Shown: piece by piece, positions 42,040 to 50,818 of the stretch | Position numbering within the stretch: position 1 is the stretch's first letter | How the letters are laid out: each line of letters opens with the position of its first letter | NCBI GenBank assembly: GCA_022402535.1 | Contig: JAKRSD010000020.1 | Span: 523,333-587,332, forward strand | Direction: 5' to 3' | Length of the DNA: 64,000 bases | DNA from: Flavobacteriales bacterium | GTDB lineage: Bacteria; Bacteroidota; Bacteroidia; CAIKAF01 | Program-made: the position numbers and the translations under genes | Notes under the pieces: generated by a model | Database searches by the model: none | The model's input: the letters and a program-made list of their open reading frames with translations, nothing else | Told to the model about the DNA's origin: nothing

Positions 42040-42456
42040 ATGAGATTACTTTCTGTTTTTCTATTTGTTTTTTTACTTCCTTTTTGTGTTTCAGCACAAA
42101 AAATCCAAAATAGTTCTTATTCTACCGTAGGATATATAAATGAGGATGGTAAAGTGCAGAATCAAAGCTATTCCACCCTCGGATATTTCAAACCGGACGG
42201 TAAAGTACAGAACAGCAGTTACTCCACACTGGGTTATATAAAAGATGATGGGAAAGTGCAGAACAGCAGCTACTCCACGCTGGGTTATATTAAGGATGAT
42301 GGCAAAGTGCAGGATGCCAGTTACCGCACCATCGGGTACATAAAAGACGACGGCAAAATACAGGATGCCAGTTACCGCACCATCGGCTATGCAAAAGGGG
42401 TAAACAGAAAACAGGCCGCTGCCGCAGTATTTTTCTTCTTCTTCAGATTAAATTAA
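42040..42456 (+). CDS. Secreted tandem-repeat protein, five-fold beta-flower type
   Basis: 138 residues from ATG 42040 (a GTG three codons earlier is less likely). After a signal peptide (FVFLLPFCVSAQ) come tandem units of about 20 residues of the form NSSYSTLGYIKDDGKVQ, the later ones DASYRTIGYIKDDGKIQ. The repeats are also close to identical at DNA level, so they expanded recently or are homogenised. Repeated GYI..DG.V/I units resemble small five-fold beta-flower proteins seen in Bacteroidota structures. The C-terminus is an unusual Ala run then five Phe. Function unknown. Confidence 0.75.
   Translation: MRLLSVFLFVFLLPFCVSAQKIQNSSYSTVGYINEDGKVQNQSYSTLGYFKPDGKVQNSSYSTLGYIKDDGKVQNSSYSTLGYIKDDGKVQDASYRTIGYIKDDGKIQDASYRTIGYAKGVNRKQAAAAVFFFFFRLN
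42106..42405 (+). repeat. Tandem 60-bp coding repeats
   Basis: Five units of roughly 60 bp, each encoding a Tyr-Ser-Thr or Tyr-Arg-Thr, Gly-Tyr-Ile, Asp-Gly-Lys pattern. Units three and four share almost all bases, as do units five and six-start, so copy number could vary by recombination. Confidence 0.75.
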
Positions 42457-42477
42457 TTTCAACAGGCAGACACGGAT

Positions 42478-44385
42478 ATGTGCGGAATTGCCGGATTTAT
42501 TGATTTTCAAAAACAGTCAGACCGGGATATTCTCCAGCGCATGACGGATACGCTCATACATCGGGGACCCGATGGCGCAGGCTATGAATTTTTTCAGGCG
42601 GAATCCGGCTTTGTAGGACTGGGACACCGAAGGCTTTCCATTATTGACCTCTCCGAAACCGGGAAACAGCCCATGCAATTCGGCAATTTATGGATTACCT
42701 ATAACGGCGAAATCTATAACTACAACGAAATTAAAATAGAGCTGCTTCAAAAAGGGCATTCCTTTATCGGCCATTCCGATACCGAAATGATTCTCCATGC
42801 CTATGCAGAGTGGGGCGAAGCCTGCCTGGAGCGCTTTCGGGGCATGTTTGCCTTTGTTATATACGATAGGCAAAACGAAGAAGTGTTTTGTGTACGAGAC
42901 CGCGCCGGAGTTAAACCTTTTTTTTATTATTTCAACGACGGACTGTTTTTATTTGCTTCCGAATTAAAGGCTTTTCATGCACATCCGGGTTTTGTGAAAG
43001 AGCTGAACAAAAATGCCGTAGCGGCTTTTATGCAGTTTGGCAATGTGCCCGGGCAGCATTGCATTTTTAATTATTGCCATAAATTAAAACCCGGTTACAG
43101 CCTCCGTTTATCATTTAAAACCCGACAGTTTTCAATCAAAAAATATTGGGATGTATATAACGCCTATAACAGACCCAAGCTCAATATTTCGTTTGATGAA
43201 GCGCGGGAGGAAACCGAAAAAGTACTGATAGAATCTTTTTCGTACCGTATGGTGGCCGATGTGCCCGTAGGGGTTTTTCTCAGCGGCGGATTCGATAGTG
43301 CCTCAGTAACGGCCCTTTTACAGAAAGACCGTACCGAAAAGCTTAAAACCTTTACCATCGGTGTGCCCGATATCGGATTGAACGAGGCACCCTTTGCAAA
43401 AGAAGTGGCCGAACGCCTGGGTACCGATCATCAGGAATTTCAATGTACCCAAAAAGAAGCCCTGGAGCTGATTCCGGATTTGCCTTATTATTATGATGAG
43501 CCTTTTGCCGACAGCAGCGCTATTCCTACGACCTTGGTTTGTAAAATGGCCCGCCGCGAAGTAACGGTGGCATTGAGCGCCGACGCCGGCGATGAGGTAT
43601 TTGCCGGATACAACCGGTACGATTACCTCATGAAATATGGAAAAACCCTGCAAAATATCCCCGGTTTTGCCCGAAATATACTGGCGGGCGCGATGAATAG
43701 AGTTCCGGCAGAATCGATTCCGTATTTGAAAAACAAATACAATTTTGCCAACCGGTACGAAAAACTCAAAGGCCTGCTTCAAGATCCCTCGCCCCGGCAG
43801 ATGATGTTGAGTCTCAGTCGTCAGTTCACGGATGAAGATCTGAAAAAGGTACTGAATTTTTCCCCGGACAAATTAAAAACACTATACGAACGTACCGACT
43901 TAAAACCTGAGTTTTATTCGCCCTTGGCCTATATGATGGCGATAGATTACCAGACCTATCTGCCCGATGATATTTTGCAGAAGGTGGACCGTGCCTCCAT
44001 GACGGTAAGTCTTGAAGGGCGTGAACCGTTTCTGGATCATAAGGTTATCGAATGGGCGGCACAGTTGCCCGATTCCTATAAATACCACAACGGGATTAAA
44101 AAGCATATCCTGCGCGAAATTGTGTATCGCTATCTGCCCAAGGAAATGATGAACCGTCCCAAAATGGGTTTTGCCATTCCCATAGGAAGCTGGCTGCAAA
44201 ACGAACTGCGCGAAAAGGTGGAATATTACCTCAGCGACAGTCGGATAGAAAAACAAAATCTCTTGAACAGGGACTATGTAAAAAAGATAAAAGCCGATTT
44301 TTTTAACGGCAAAAAAGAACTCACCGATAAGGTTTGGTATTTACTAATGTTCCAGATGTGGCACGAGCGCTGGATGGAGCAGTAA
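42478..44385 (+). CDS. asnB: Asparagine synthase (glutamine-hydrolysing)
   Basis: 635 residues. The N-terminal glutaminase has catalytic Cys2 (MCGIAGFID), HRGPDGAG and GLGHRRLSIIDLSETGKQPM. The synthetase half has the PP-loop FLSGGFDSASVTALL and SADAGDEVFAGYNRY. Also conserved is KVDRASMTVSLEGREPFLDH. It makes asparagine from aspartate with glutamine as donor, but similar proteins within polysaccharide loci amidate uronic acids. Its length and the neighbourhood (AsmA, repeat protein) leave both options open. It starts 21 nt after the repeat-protein gene. Confidence 0.9.
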   Translation: MCGIAGFIDFQKQSDRDILQRMTDTLIHRGPDGAGYEFFQAESGFVGLGHRRLSIIDLSETGKQPMQFGNLWITYNGEIYNYNEIKIELLQKGHSFIGHSDTEMILHAYAEWGEACLERFRGMFAFVIYDRQNEEVFCVRDRAGVKPFFYYFNDGLFLFASELKAFHAHPGFVKELNKNAVAAFMQFGNVPGQHCIFNYCHKLKPGYSLRLSFKTRQFSIKKYWDVYNAYNRPKLNISFDEAREETEKVLIESFSYRMVADVPVGVFLSGGFDSASVTALLQKDRTEKLKTFTIGVPDIGLNEAPFAKEVAERLGTDHQEFQCTQKEALELIPDLPYYYDEPFADSSAIPTTLVCKMARREVTVALSADAGDEVFAGYNRYDYLMKYGKTLQNIPGFARNILAGAMNRVPAESIPYLKNKYNFANRYEKLKGLLQDPSPRQMMLSLSRQFTDEDLKKVLNFSPDKLKTLYERTDLKPEFYSPLAYMMAIDYQTYLPDDILQKVDRASMTVSLEGREPFLDHKVIEWAAQLPDSYKYHNGIKKHILREIVYRYLPKEMMNRPKMGFAIPIGSWLQNELREKVEYYLSDSRIEKQNLLNRDYVKKIKADFFNGKKELTDKVWYLLMFQMWHERWMEQ

Positions 44386-44448
44386 ATGAACTCTTTCATA
44401 CATACCGTTTAATTTCATCACAAAAAGCAAGGGTTTTATCACAAGGCC

Positions 44449-44479
44449 TTTCATGGTTTTGGATTCTCTCGTATTTTCG
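44449..44479 (+). promoter_or_regulatory. Possible promoter of the TPR kinase operon
   Basis: TTTC at 44449-44452, 19 nt, TATTTTCG at 44472-44479 (one mismatch to TAnnTTTG). The mRNA would then carry a leader of about 128 nt containing the hairpin at 44539-44570. Confidence 0.35.
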
Positions 44480-44538
44480 CAGGGAAACATAACTAAATCA
44501 AAAACCGGATAAACAGATTCACCCTTGCCTTAAATTTT

Positions 44539-44570
44539 AAGATTCGGCGCCAATCGGCGCCGAATCTTTT
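44539..44570 (+). terminator. Perfect 13-bp hairpin with short T-run; terminator or leader attenuator
   Basis: AAGATTCGGCGCC and GGCGCCGAATCTT pair perfectly around loop AATC, followed by only two further Ts and C. It may end the asnB transcript or act within the leader of the kinase gene at 44613. Confidence 0.65.
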
Positions 44571-44612
44571 CAGGAAGACCGTGATTAAGTTTATATTGAC
44601 CAGAAAATCGGC

Positions 44613-46487
44613 ATGCGCAAACTACACCAAATAAGATGGGTTTGGATACTATCCGCAATGTGGTTTTGCGGCGGTATAGCGTATGGCCAAAACCAATGGG
44701 ATGAAATACGCGATAATGAAAACCGGGTGCGGTTTACCCATCCGGATAGTATTTTAATTTGGGTTCGGGGTGTAGATTCCAACACCGTTTATGGAAAAGC
44801 ACTACACACTTGGGCGCAGGGCACGGTATTATTTCATCACTCCGATTACAGCGAATCTTACAAAATATTATCCAGGGCATTAGAACAGGCCCGGGAAACC
44901 CGAAATTTTATGCTGCAAAGTGAGATTTCCATGGATCTGGCAAGGGCATATATGATTTTAGACATGACCGGGGAGTCGCTGAGTTTGTTATTGTATGTGA
45001 GAGACTATTTCAACAGAGCGGGAACGAATCACCAAAAAGCCCGTGTATTATTAGCTCTCGGCGAATTATACAGAAAGATGAGCTATTTTGAAAAGGCACA
45101 AAACGCATTGGCAGAAGGACTGAAATGGATGAATGGGGAAGAAAGCCAGATAACCTGTGCCTTGTATAACCGAATGGCCGCCATAAATACACAAAAAGGC
45201 ATACTCGACTCTGCAGATTACTATTCGCGTATTGCGATTGAAATGGCACAAAAGCTTAATGATGCCCATTTACAAGCCATTTCGTATAACGAAATCGGAC
45301 AGGTAAATATGCAATCCGGTGATTGGAACGCTGCATTTCTGAGCTTTAAAAAGGCCGATTCATTATGGACTTCTTTAAATATGCTTCGATTTGCAGCCCC
45401 TGCAAGACTTAAGGTTTCAATTATTTTGGCAACAAGAAAAGAAACCGACACGGCATTGGCTATTGCCACTCATACATTTTTTGAAATACGGGGCAAAAAG
45501 TGGTACTTTCTGGAAAGTGAAATGGCTCAGCACATAGCCAACTTATATATGGAAGCTAACATGGCCGACAGTGCATTCCGTTATCAGGATTACAGATACG
45601 GAGCTAATAATGCCTTTATAGAAACCCGATATAAAATTAATGCCGATGTGGTGCAGTCTCGCTATCAGTATGAAAAAAACCTAAATACCATCCGCGAACA
45701 GACACGGCAGTTGAAAGAAGAAAGCCAGAATCGGCGTTGGTACACTGTTTTGGTAATAATATTGGCTGCAATGGCCGTGATGCTTGCCTTGCTGGCGGCA
45801 CAAAAGCAAAAAGAAAGTCATCTCATTAAAAAAGAAAAGCAACAGGAAGTGCTTCATAACAGGAGCCTTCAGGAATCAATTCACGAAAAAAATGCATTGA
45901 TACAGGAAGTAAACCACCGGGTAAAAAACAACCTTCAAACCATTTCTTCATTGATTGACCTTCAAAAAGCAAGCATTTCCGATCAGGCCGGTATCTGGGT
46001 ATTAGAAGATGCGCAACGCCGGATTGATTCCATGGGGCTTGCCCATGAATTGCTGTTTTCCTCTTCGTCGTTGGGTAAAATCAACGTAGCTGAGTATATG
46101 GAGAAATTGATACAAGCCGAACAGTCGCTCCACGGTGCCCAGGTAAAAAACATCCGTTTTTTGTTGGATGTATTTCCAGCGGAAATTGATTTGAACCGGA
46201 TTATTTCACTCGGAATGATTACGAGTGAGGCGGTGTCCAATGCAGTAAAACATGCTTTTGACGAAAAAGAAGATAAGGTGCTTCGGGTTACCCTTACCTG
46301 CGAAAATGAAAAGTGTGAATTAAGAATTCAGGATAATGGCAAAGGCCTGGCTCCTGAGTTTCGCGAAAAAGCAAAAAGTTCATTCGGTATCCGTCTTATG
46401 GAAATTTTTGCCAAAAAAATGGGTGCCCGGTTTGAGTTAGAAGATGCGCATCCCGGGACGGCAATTGTGGTTTTATTTTCATTATAG
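44613..46487 (+). CDS. TPR-domain sensor histidine kinase (HisKA_2 type)
   Basis: 624 residues. A signal peptide (WILSAMWFCGGIAYGQ) leads to about 330 residues of TPR-like repeats (YNRMAAINTQKGILDSADYYS, YNEIGQVNMQSGDWNAAFLSF). A coiled stretch follows, then one membrane helix at about 375-395, and the kinase. The phosphoacceptor is His435 in EVNHRVKNNLQTISSL, the HisKA_2 form. The ATPase part has TSEAVSNAVKHAF (N box), IQDNGKGL (G1) and SSFGIRLMEI. It signals to the LytTR regulator encoded 4 nt downstream. Confidence 0.9.
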   Translation: MRKLHQIRWVWILSAMWFCGGIAYGQNQWDEIRDNENRVRFTHPDSILIWVRGVDSNTVYGKALHTWAQGTVLFHHSDYSESYKILSRALEQARETRNFMLQSEISMDLARAYMILDMTGESLSLLLYVRDYFNRAGTNHQKARVLLALGELYRKMSYFEKAQNALAEGLKWMNGEESQITCALYNRMAAINTQKGILDSADYYSRIAIEMAQKLNDAHLQAISYNEIGQVNMQSGDWNAAFLSFKKADSLWTSLNMLRFAAPARLKVSIILATRKETDTALAIATHTFFEIRGKKWYFLESEMAQHIANLYMEANMADSAFRYQDYRYGANNAFIETRYKINADVVQSRYQYEKNLNTIREQTRQLKEESQNRRWYTVLVIILAAMAVMLALLAAQKQKESHLIKKEKQQEVLHNRSLQESIHEKNALIQEVNHRVKNNLQTISSLIDLQKASISDQAGIWVLEDAQRRIDSMGLAHELLFSSSSLGKINVAEYMEKLIQAEQSLHGAQVKNIRFLLDVFPAEIDLNRIISLGMITSEAVSNAVKHAFDEKEDKVLRVTLTCENEKCELRIQDNGKGLAPEFREKAKSSFGIRLMEIFAKKMGARFELEDAHPGTAIVVLFSL

Positions 46488-46491
46488 ATGT

Positions 46492-47160
46492 ATGACTTAC
46501 CCTGAAAAAATATTGATTGTAGAAGATGATTTTTTGATTGCGGAGCATTTGAAAAGCATATTGGAAAAAGAAGGTTTTTTGCATATTTCGGCTCGCCACA
46601 ACTATGCAGAGGCGTTGGAATTTTGTCAAAAGGAGCGCCCCGATTTAGCCTTGCTCGATATTAACCTTGAAGAGGAAAAAACCGGCACCGATCTGGCCCA
46701 AAAGCTTTCACTTTTAGAAATTCCGTATATCTACATTACGGCCCAATCCGATCAGAATACGGTTTCACAGATTATGGAAACACGCCCGGTGGCTTATATT
46801 CTCAAACCGTTTCGTGTGCCCGAAGTGACCACCATGGTAAAGCTGGCGCTTCAAAACATCAGTACCTCATCTATTTCAGTATTTGACGGCAAAACGGAGT
46901 ATCGGCTGAAATACCACGATATTTTGTTTTTGAAATCAGAAGGTAATTATGTCGAAATTCATCAGAAAGATAAAGTGCATACCGTAAGAAACACCCTGAG
47001 CGGCATCTGTGCCCAGCTTCCGGAATCCTTGTTTATTCAAACCCACCGATCGTTTGTGGTAAACAAAAATCATGTGGAGCGGGTGGGAGCGGGAGAAGTT
47101 GTGTTGGGTGGACAGGTTGTTCCCTTATCCCGCCCGGTGGAAGATCTGCTCAAAAAATAA
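46492..47160 (+). CDS. LytTR-family response regulator
   Basis: 222 residues from ATG 46492, four bases after the kinase stop. The receiver domain has KILIVEDDFLI with the acidic pair, phosphoacceptor Asp56 in LALLDINLEE, and KPF in AYILKPFRVPE. The C-terminal LytTR DNA-binding domain is FLKSEGNYVEIHQKDK, then PESLFIQTHRSFVVNKNHVERV. It forms a cognate pair with the TPR kinase. Targets are unknown; it stands directly upstream of the candidate small RNA at 47.2 kb. Confidence 0.92.
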   Translation: MTYPEKILIVEDDFLIAEHLKSILEKEGFLHISARHNYAEALEFCQKERPDLALLDINLEEEKTGTDLAQKLSLLEIPYIYITAQSDQNTVSQIMETRPVAYILKPFRVPEVTTMVKLALQNISTSSISVFDGKTEYRLKYHDILFLKSEGNYVEIHQKDKVHTVRNTLSGICAQLPESLFIQTHRSFVVNKNHVERVGAGEVVLGGQVVPLSRPVEDLLKK

Positions 47161-47208
47161 CCGTTCATCACAAATATCCCTCATTTCATCCCAAAGCGGG
47201 TAAAATAT

Positions 47209-47240
47209 TTTGCCTGTAGGCATAACCGGTAATACCTTTG
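47209..47240 (+). promoter_or_regulatory. Orphan consensus promoter
   Basis: TTTG at 47209-47212, 20 nt spacer, TACCTTTG at 47233-47240: a full match to the Bacteroidota consensus in a gap between two convergent genes, where no promoter is needed for a coding gene. Confidence 0.65.
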
Positions 47241-47245
47241 AACTC

Positions 47246-47331
47246 AGAGAAATCAGCCCTCTCTTTTTCAAGTCCCATCACTATCACCAAAAATTTAAGC
47301 CGGGTTTTTACCCGGCTTTCTTTTTATTTTT
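47246..47331 (+). ncRNA. Candidate small RNA, about 85 nt
   Basis: A full consensus promoter ends at 47240 and a strong terminator begins at 47297, with no ORF able to start in between and no downstream gene on this strand. The predicted RNA would have a small 5' hairpin (AGAGA paired with TCTCT around AATCAGCCC), a C-rich unpaired centre (including GTCCCATCACTATCACC) and the terminator hairpin, a layout typical of base-pairing regulatory RNAs. Ends are inferred from the promoter and terminator, not observed. Confidence 0.45.
47297..47331. terminator. Terminator in the convergent gap
   Basis: AAGCCGGGT at 47297-47305 pairs perfectly with ACCCGGCTT at 47310-47318, loop TTTT, followed by a T-rich tract on the plus strand and a weaker one on the minus strand. 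It can serve the regulator gene, the candidate small RNA and the hydrolase gene. Confidence 0.85.
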
Positions 47332-47343
47332 CAAACTCCCGAT

Positions 47344-48168
47344 TCAAATCTGCTTTTCCATCCAATCAGCCACAAACCCGAGTACCTGATTTTTTTCAGG
47401 CTCGTTGTGGGTTTCGTGGTACAATCCTTCCCAAAGTTTCAGTTCGGCTTTTCCGTTTGAATTTTCTGCAAATTTCCGGGTTCCTTCATGGGAAGTTATT
47501 TTATCTCCCGTACCATGAAAAACCAGTGCGGGCACTTTGATGTCGGCAGCATGGGCAATAGCTTCCGGACCGGCAGTATGTACATTAAAAAAGAACGAAG
47601 TGGAAATTTGGTCGTGCACCAAAGGGTCAGCCTCATAGGCTTTTACTACCTCTATATCATGGCTCAGCATGGCGGTGTCTAAACCGGTGGGTTGCTGTAA
47701 TCCGGGTAAAATATTTTTAACCAGGGAGGCCAGTCCCGTTTTCCATTTTGGCGGGTCAAAGGCTAAGGTTAAATATGGCGAAGAACCCACTACGGCTTTG
47801 ATTCCGGTTCCGTCTCTCCAGGCATAATTCAGCACCAGATTGCCGCCCATGCTATGGCCATATAAAATCAGCGGAACACCCGGATATTTTTCGGCAGCGG
47901 TTTTAATCAGCATGTTCACGCTTTCCATCAATAATTCGTATGAGGGAGTATGCCCTCTTTTTCCTTCGGAACGTCCATGCCCCCGTTGGTCAAATCCGAT
48001 AACCGAAAAACCGCGTGCATTAAAAAAATCTGCCACATGCCCGTAGCGCCCGCAATGCTCGCCCATGCCGTGTACGAGGCATATTACGGCCTTCGGGTTT
48101 TCCACGGATTGTTCGTAATATTGCAGCGCAACGGCATCGGAGGTTTTCAGCAGGATGGATGGTTTCAT
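47344..48168 (-). CDS. Alpha/beta hydrolase, monoacylglycerol lipase-like
   Basis: 274 residues. The oxyanion region is LVHGMGEHCGRYGHVADFF, followed by GFDQRGHGRSEG. The nucleophile elbow is LYGHSMGGNLVLNY, the acid in FHGTGDKITSHEGT, and the catalytic His in LYHETHNEPEK. This set is typical of Hydrolase_4/monoacylglycerol lipases and lysophospholipases. It has no signal peptide and should be cytoplasmic. It is divergent from nadD. Confidence 0.9.
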   Translation of the reverse strand: MKPSILLKTSDAVALQYYEQSVENPKAVICLVHGMGEHCGRYGHVADFFNARGFSVIGFDQRGHGRSEGKRGHTPSYELLMESVNMLIKTAAEKYPGVPLILYGHSMGGNLVLNYAWRDGTGIKAVVGSSPYLTLAFDPPKWKTGLASLVKNILPGLQQPTGLDTAMLSHDIEVVKAYEADPLVHDQISTSFFFNVHTAGPEAIAHAADIKVPALVFHGTGDKITSHEGTRKFAENSNGKAELKLWEGLYHETHNEPEKNQVLGFVADWMEKQI

Positions 48169-48212
48169 CGTATGTAAATTTCCTTTAAAGATGCATAATT
48201 TTCTTAAACGGC

Positions 48213-48788
48213 ATGCGCACGGCTCTCTTTTTTGGCTCTTTTAATCCCATTCATATCGGCCATCTGGCCATTGCCAATTATATAACCGAATTTACGGAGG
48301 CAGAAGAACTCTGGTTTGTGGTTTCGCCCCAAAATCCGCTCAAAGACAAAAACAGCCTCTTACCCGAAAGACAACGTTTCGATCTCATTTATCAATCCAT
48401 AAAAGATTATCCTAAATTTCGCGTCAGCGATATCGAATTTAATTTACCGACCCCGTCGTATACCATTCATACGCTAACGCATTTAAGCGAAAAATATCCG
48501 GGAAGGGAGTTTTTACTTGTGCTGGGCAGCGATAATTTGGTTCATTTTCACAAATGGAAAAATTACGATCAGATTCTGAAAAACTACGGATTGCTGCTGT
48601 ACCCAAGACCAAACACCCCCGATGATGTGTACGAAAAGTATCCCTCGGTAACTAAAATTAATGCTCCGCAGATGGATATATCGTCCACGTTTATCCGAGA
48701 AGGCATCCGAGCCGGCAAAGACATGCGATTTTTTCTGCCTCCACCTGCTTTTAAGATGATTGAGGAAATGAATTTTTATAAAAAGTAA
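48213..48788 (+). CDS. nadD: Nicotinate-nucleotide adenylyltransferase
   Basis: 191 residues. The nucleotidyltransferase motif GSFNPIHIGHLAIAN at the N-terminus and the C-terminal ISSTFIREGIRAGKDMRFFLPP are characteristic, with FDLIYQSIKDYPKFRVSDIE and VLGSDNLVHFHKWKNYDQIL between. It adenylates nicotinate mononucleotide to deamido-NAD in NAD synthesis. In this lineage it stands alone, without rsfS or proA beside it. Confidence 0.94.
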   Translation: MRTALFFGSFNPIHIGHLAIANYITEFTEAEELWFVVSPQNPLKDKNSLLPERQRFDLIYQSIKDYPKFRVSDIEFNLPTPSYTIHTLTHLSEKYPGREFLLVLGSDNLVHFHKWKNYDQILKNYGLLLYPRPNTPDDVYEKYPSVTKINAPQMDISSTFIREGIRAGKDMRFFLPPPAFKMIEEMNFYKK

Positions 48789-48827
48789 GTGTTTTTCCTC
48801 CGGAATTATTCTTCCGAAGCAAAAAAA

Positions 48828-50105
48828 TCAGGCGGCTTTCAGCTTGTTTTGTGGGATATTCTCCAGTTTGCTTTTAGCGTAAGCTTCTGTAACCACAAAA
48901 ACGTTATCCGTTTTACCGGATGGAATTTCAAACATTAGGTCTGTCATCACCTGTTCGCAGATACTGCGAAGTCCGCGTGCACCCAATTTAAATTCAATGG
49001 CTTTTTTAACGATGTAATCCAATGCGCCTTCTTCGAACTCCAGATTGACCCCGTCCATTTCAAACAGCTTCTGATATTGTTTAACCAGGGCATTTTTGGG
49101 CTCAGTCAATATTTTACGGAGGGCTTCTTCGTCCAATGGATTCAGGAAGGTAATTACCGGAAGTCTGCCTAACAGCTCGGGAATTAGCCCGAATGCTCTC
49201 ATGTCCGGAGAGGTTACATATTTCAGCAGGTTTTTACGGTCAATTTCGTTGTAGGCATCCCCAGAAGATTTGTATCCGATGGGCTGTTTGTTCAGGCGCG
49301 AAGAAATGATGCGCTCAATCCCGTCAAACGCTCCTCCGCAGATAAACAGAATATTCCGGGTATCTACTTTCAGCATTTTTTGCTCGGGATGTTTTCTGCC
49401 TCCATAAGGCGGAACATTAATTTCAGAGCCTTCAAGCAGTTTTAAAAGGCCCTGCTGAACGCCTTCGCCCGATACATCTCGGGTTATGGAAGGATTATCA
49501 CCGCCCTTACGGGCAATTTTATCAATTTCGTCTATAAACACGATACCCCGCTCGGCGGCTTTCACATCAAAATCACAGGCCTGTAACAGACGGCTCAATA
49601 CGCTTTCCACATCTTCGCCCACATAGCCTGCTTCGGTAAGCACCGTGGCATCCGCGATAGAAAAAGGTACATTTAAAATTTTGGCAATGGTGCGGGCAAT
49701 CAAGGTTTTTCCGGTTCCGGTTTCCCCCACCATAATCATGTTCGATTTTTCAATCTCTACGGCATCTTTTCCTTTCCCCTTTTTCGAAAGTTCGTATTGA
49801 AGCCGTTTATAATGATTGTATACGGCCACCGAAATTGACCGCTTGGCCTCATCCTGTCCGATAATGTATTCATCCAGAAAGGCTTTCATTTCGGCAGGTT
49901 TAATCAAATTAAACTTGTCGTAAGGCGAGTCTTTGGCTTTTTCGGGTTCCGGTTTTGGCCCAAGGGCTTCCTGACGAATTTGTTCGGCCTGCACTACGCA
50001 TTTATCACAAATCATGGCCTCCAAACCCGAAATCAGCATTTGGGTTTTTGCTTTGGGTGCTCCGCAAAATGAACAATGTTCCTGATCTTTACTCGACTTA
50101 GCCAT
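48828..50105 (-). CDS. clpX: ATP-dependent Clp protease ATP-binding subunit ClpX
   Basis: 425 residues. An N-terminal zinc-binding domain has CSFCGAPK and CDKCV (four Cys). The AAA+ core shows Walker A GETGTGKTLIART, Walker B VFIDEIDKIA, the pore loop GYVGEDVES, and sensor 2 in LGARGLRSICE. It unfolds tagged proteins for ClpP. It lies 30 nt behind clpP in a tig-clpP-clpX cluster. Confidence 0.97.
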   Translation of the reverse strand: MAKSSKDQEHCSFCGAPKAKTQMLISGLEAMICDKCVVQAEQIRQEALGPKPEPEKAKDSPYDKFNLIKPAEMKAFLDEYIIGQDEAKRSISVAVYNHYKRLQYELSKKGKGKDAVEIEKSNMIMVGETGTGKTLIARTIAKILNVPFSIADATVLTEAGYVGEDVESVLSRLLQACDFDVKAAERGIVFIDEIDKIARKGGDNPSITRDVSGEGVQQGLLKLLEGSEINVPPYGGRKHPEQKMLKVDTRNILFICGGAFDGIERIISSRLNKQPIGYKSSGDAYNEIDRKNLLKYVTSPDMRAFGLIPELLGRLPVITFLNPLDEEALRKILTEPKNALVKQYQKLFEMDGVNLEFEEGALDYIVKKAIEFKLGARGLRSICEQVMTDLMFEIPSGKTDNVFVVTEAYAKSKLENIPQNKLKAA

Positions 50106-50135
50106 GGGGTTCCGGAATTTTAAAGCAGCAAGTTA

Positions 50136-50807
50136 TTACTTTCTGGACAATACTTCGTCTACCATGCCATATTCTTTGGCTTCTTCGGCGCGCATCCAGT
50201 AGTCACGGTCACTGTCTTCCCATACTTTTTCGTATGGTTTTCCGGTGTGCTCGGCGATAATTTCGTAAAGTTCTTTTTTCAGCTTTTGAATTTCACGGGC
50301 CGTAATTTCGATATCAGATGCCTGACCCTGTGCACCGCCCAAAGGCTGATGTATCATGATACGGGCATGTTTTAAGGCCGACCGTTTACCGGCCTGACCG
50401 GCACACAACAGCACGGCTCCCATAGACGCCGCTAATCCGGTACAAATGGTGGCCACTTCGGGCTGAACCAACTGCATGGTGTCGTAAATACCCAATCCGG
50501 CATAAACCGACCCACCGGGTGAATTCATGTAAATCTGAATATCTTTTTTGGAATCGGCGCTTTCTAAAAACAATAGCTGAGCCTGAACCACATTGGCCAC
50601 GTAATCGTCGATTCCTGTGCCCAGAAAAATAATACGATCCATCATCAGACGCGAAAACACGTCCATCGCGACGGCATTCAGCCTTCTTTCCTCAATGATG
50701 TTGGGGGTAAGATTGGTAATGGTATGGTCGAGGTAATTGTCTAAAAAAGCACCCGACATTCTGCGGTCTTTTACCGCATATTTTCTGAATTCACTTCCAA
50801 AATCCAT
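50136..50807 (-). CDS. clpP: ATP-dependent Clp protease proteolytic subunit
   Basis: 223 residues. Catalytic Ser128 in [11 protein letters not shown] and His153 in [12 protein letters not shown] are visible with the expected downstream Asp region ([22 protein letters not shown]). [11 protein letters not shown] is also conserved. The tetradecameric serine protease works with ClpX. It begins 11 nt after tig. Confidence 0.97.
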   Translation of the reverse strand: MDFGSEFRKYAVKDRRMSGAFLDNYLDHTITNLTPNIIEERRLNAVAMDVFSRLMMDRIIFLGTGIDDYVANVVQAQLLFLESADSKKDIQIYMNSPGGSVYAGLGIYDTMQLVQPEVATICTGLAASMGAVLLCAGQAGKRSALKHARIMIHQPLGGAQGQASDIEITAREIQKLKKELYEIIAEHTGKPYEKVWEDSDRDYWMRAEEAKEYGMVDEVLSRK

Positions 50808-50818
50808 AAAAAGTATGA

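Noticed and set aside
47238..47540. 100-codon ORF starting TTG within the orphan promoter
   Set aside because: It starts within the -7 box, runs through the terminator hairpin and then antisense to the hydrolase gene.
48790..48825. Hairpin between nadD and clpX 3' ends
   Set aside because: CGGAA/TTCCG pairs, but no T-run follows on either strand in the right place, so I do not call it a terminator.
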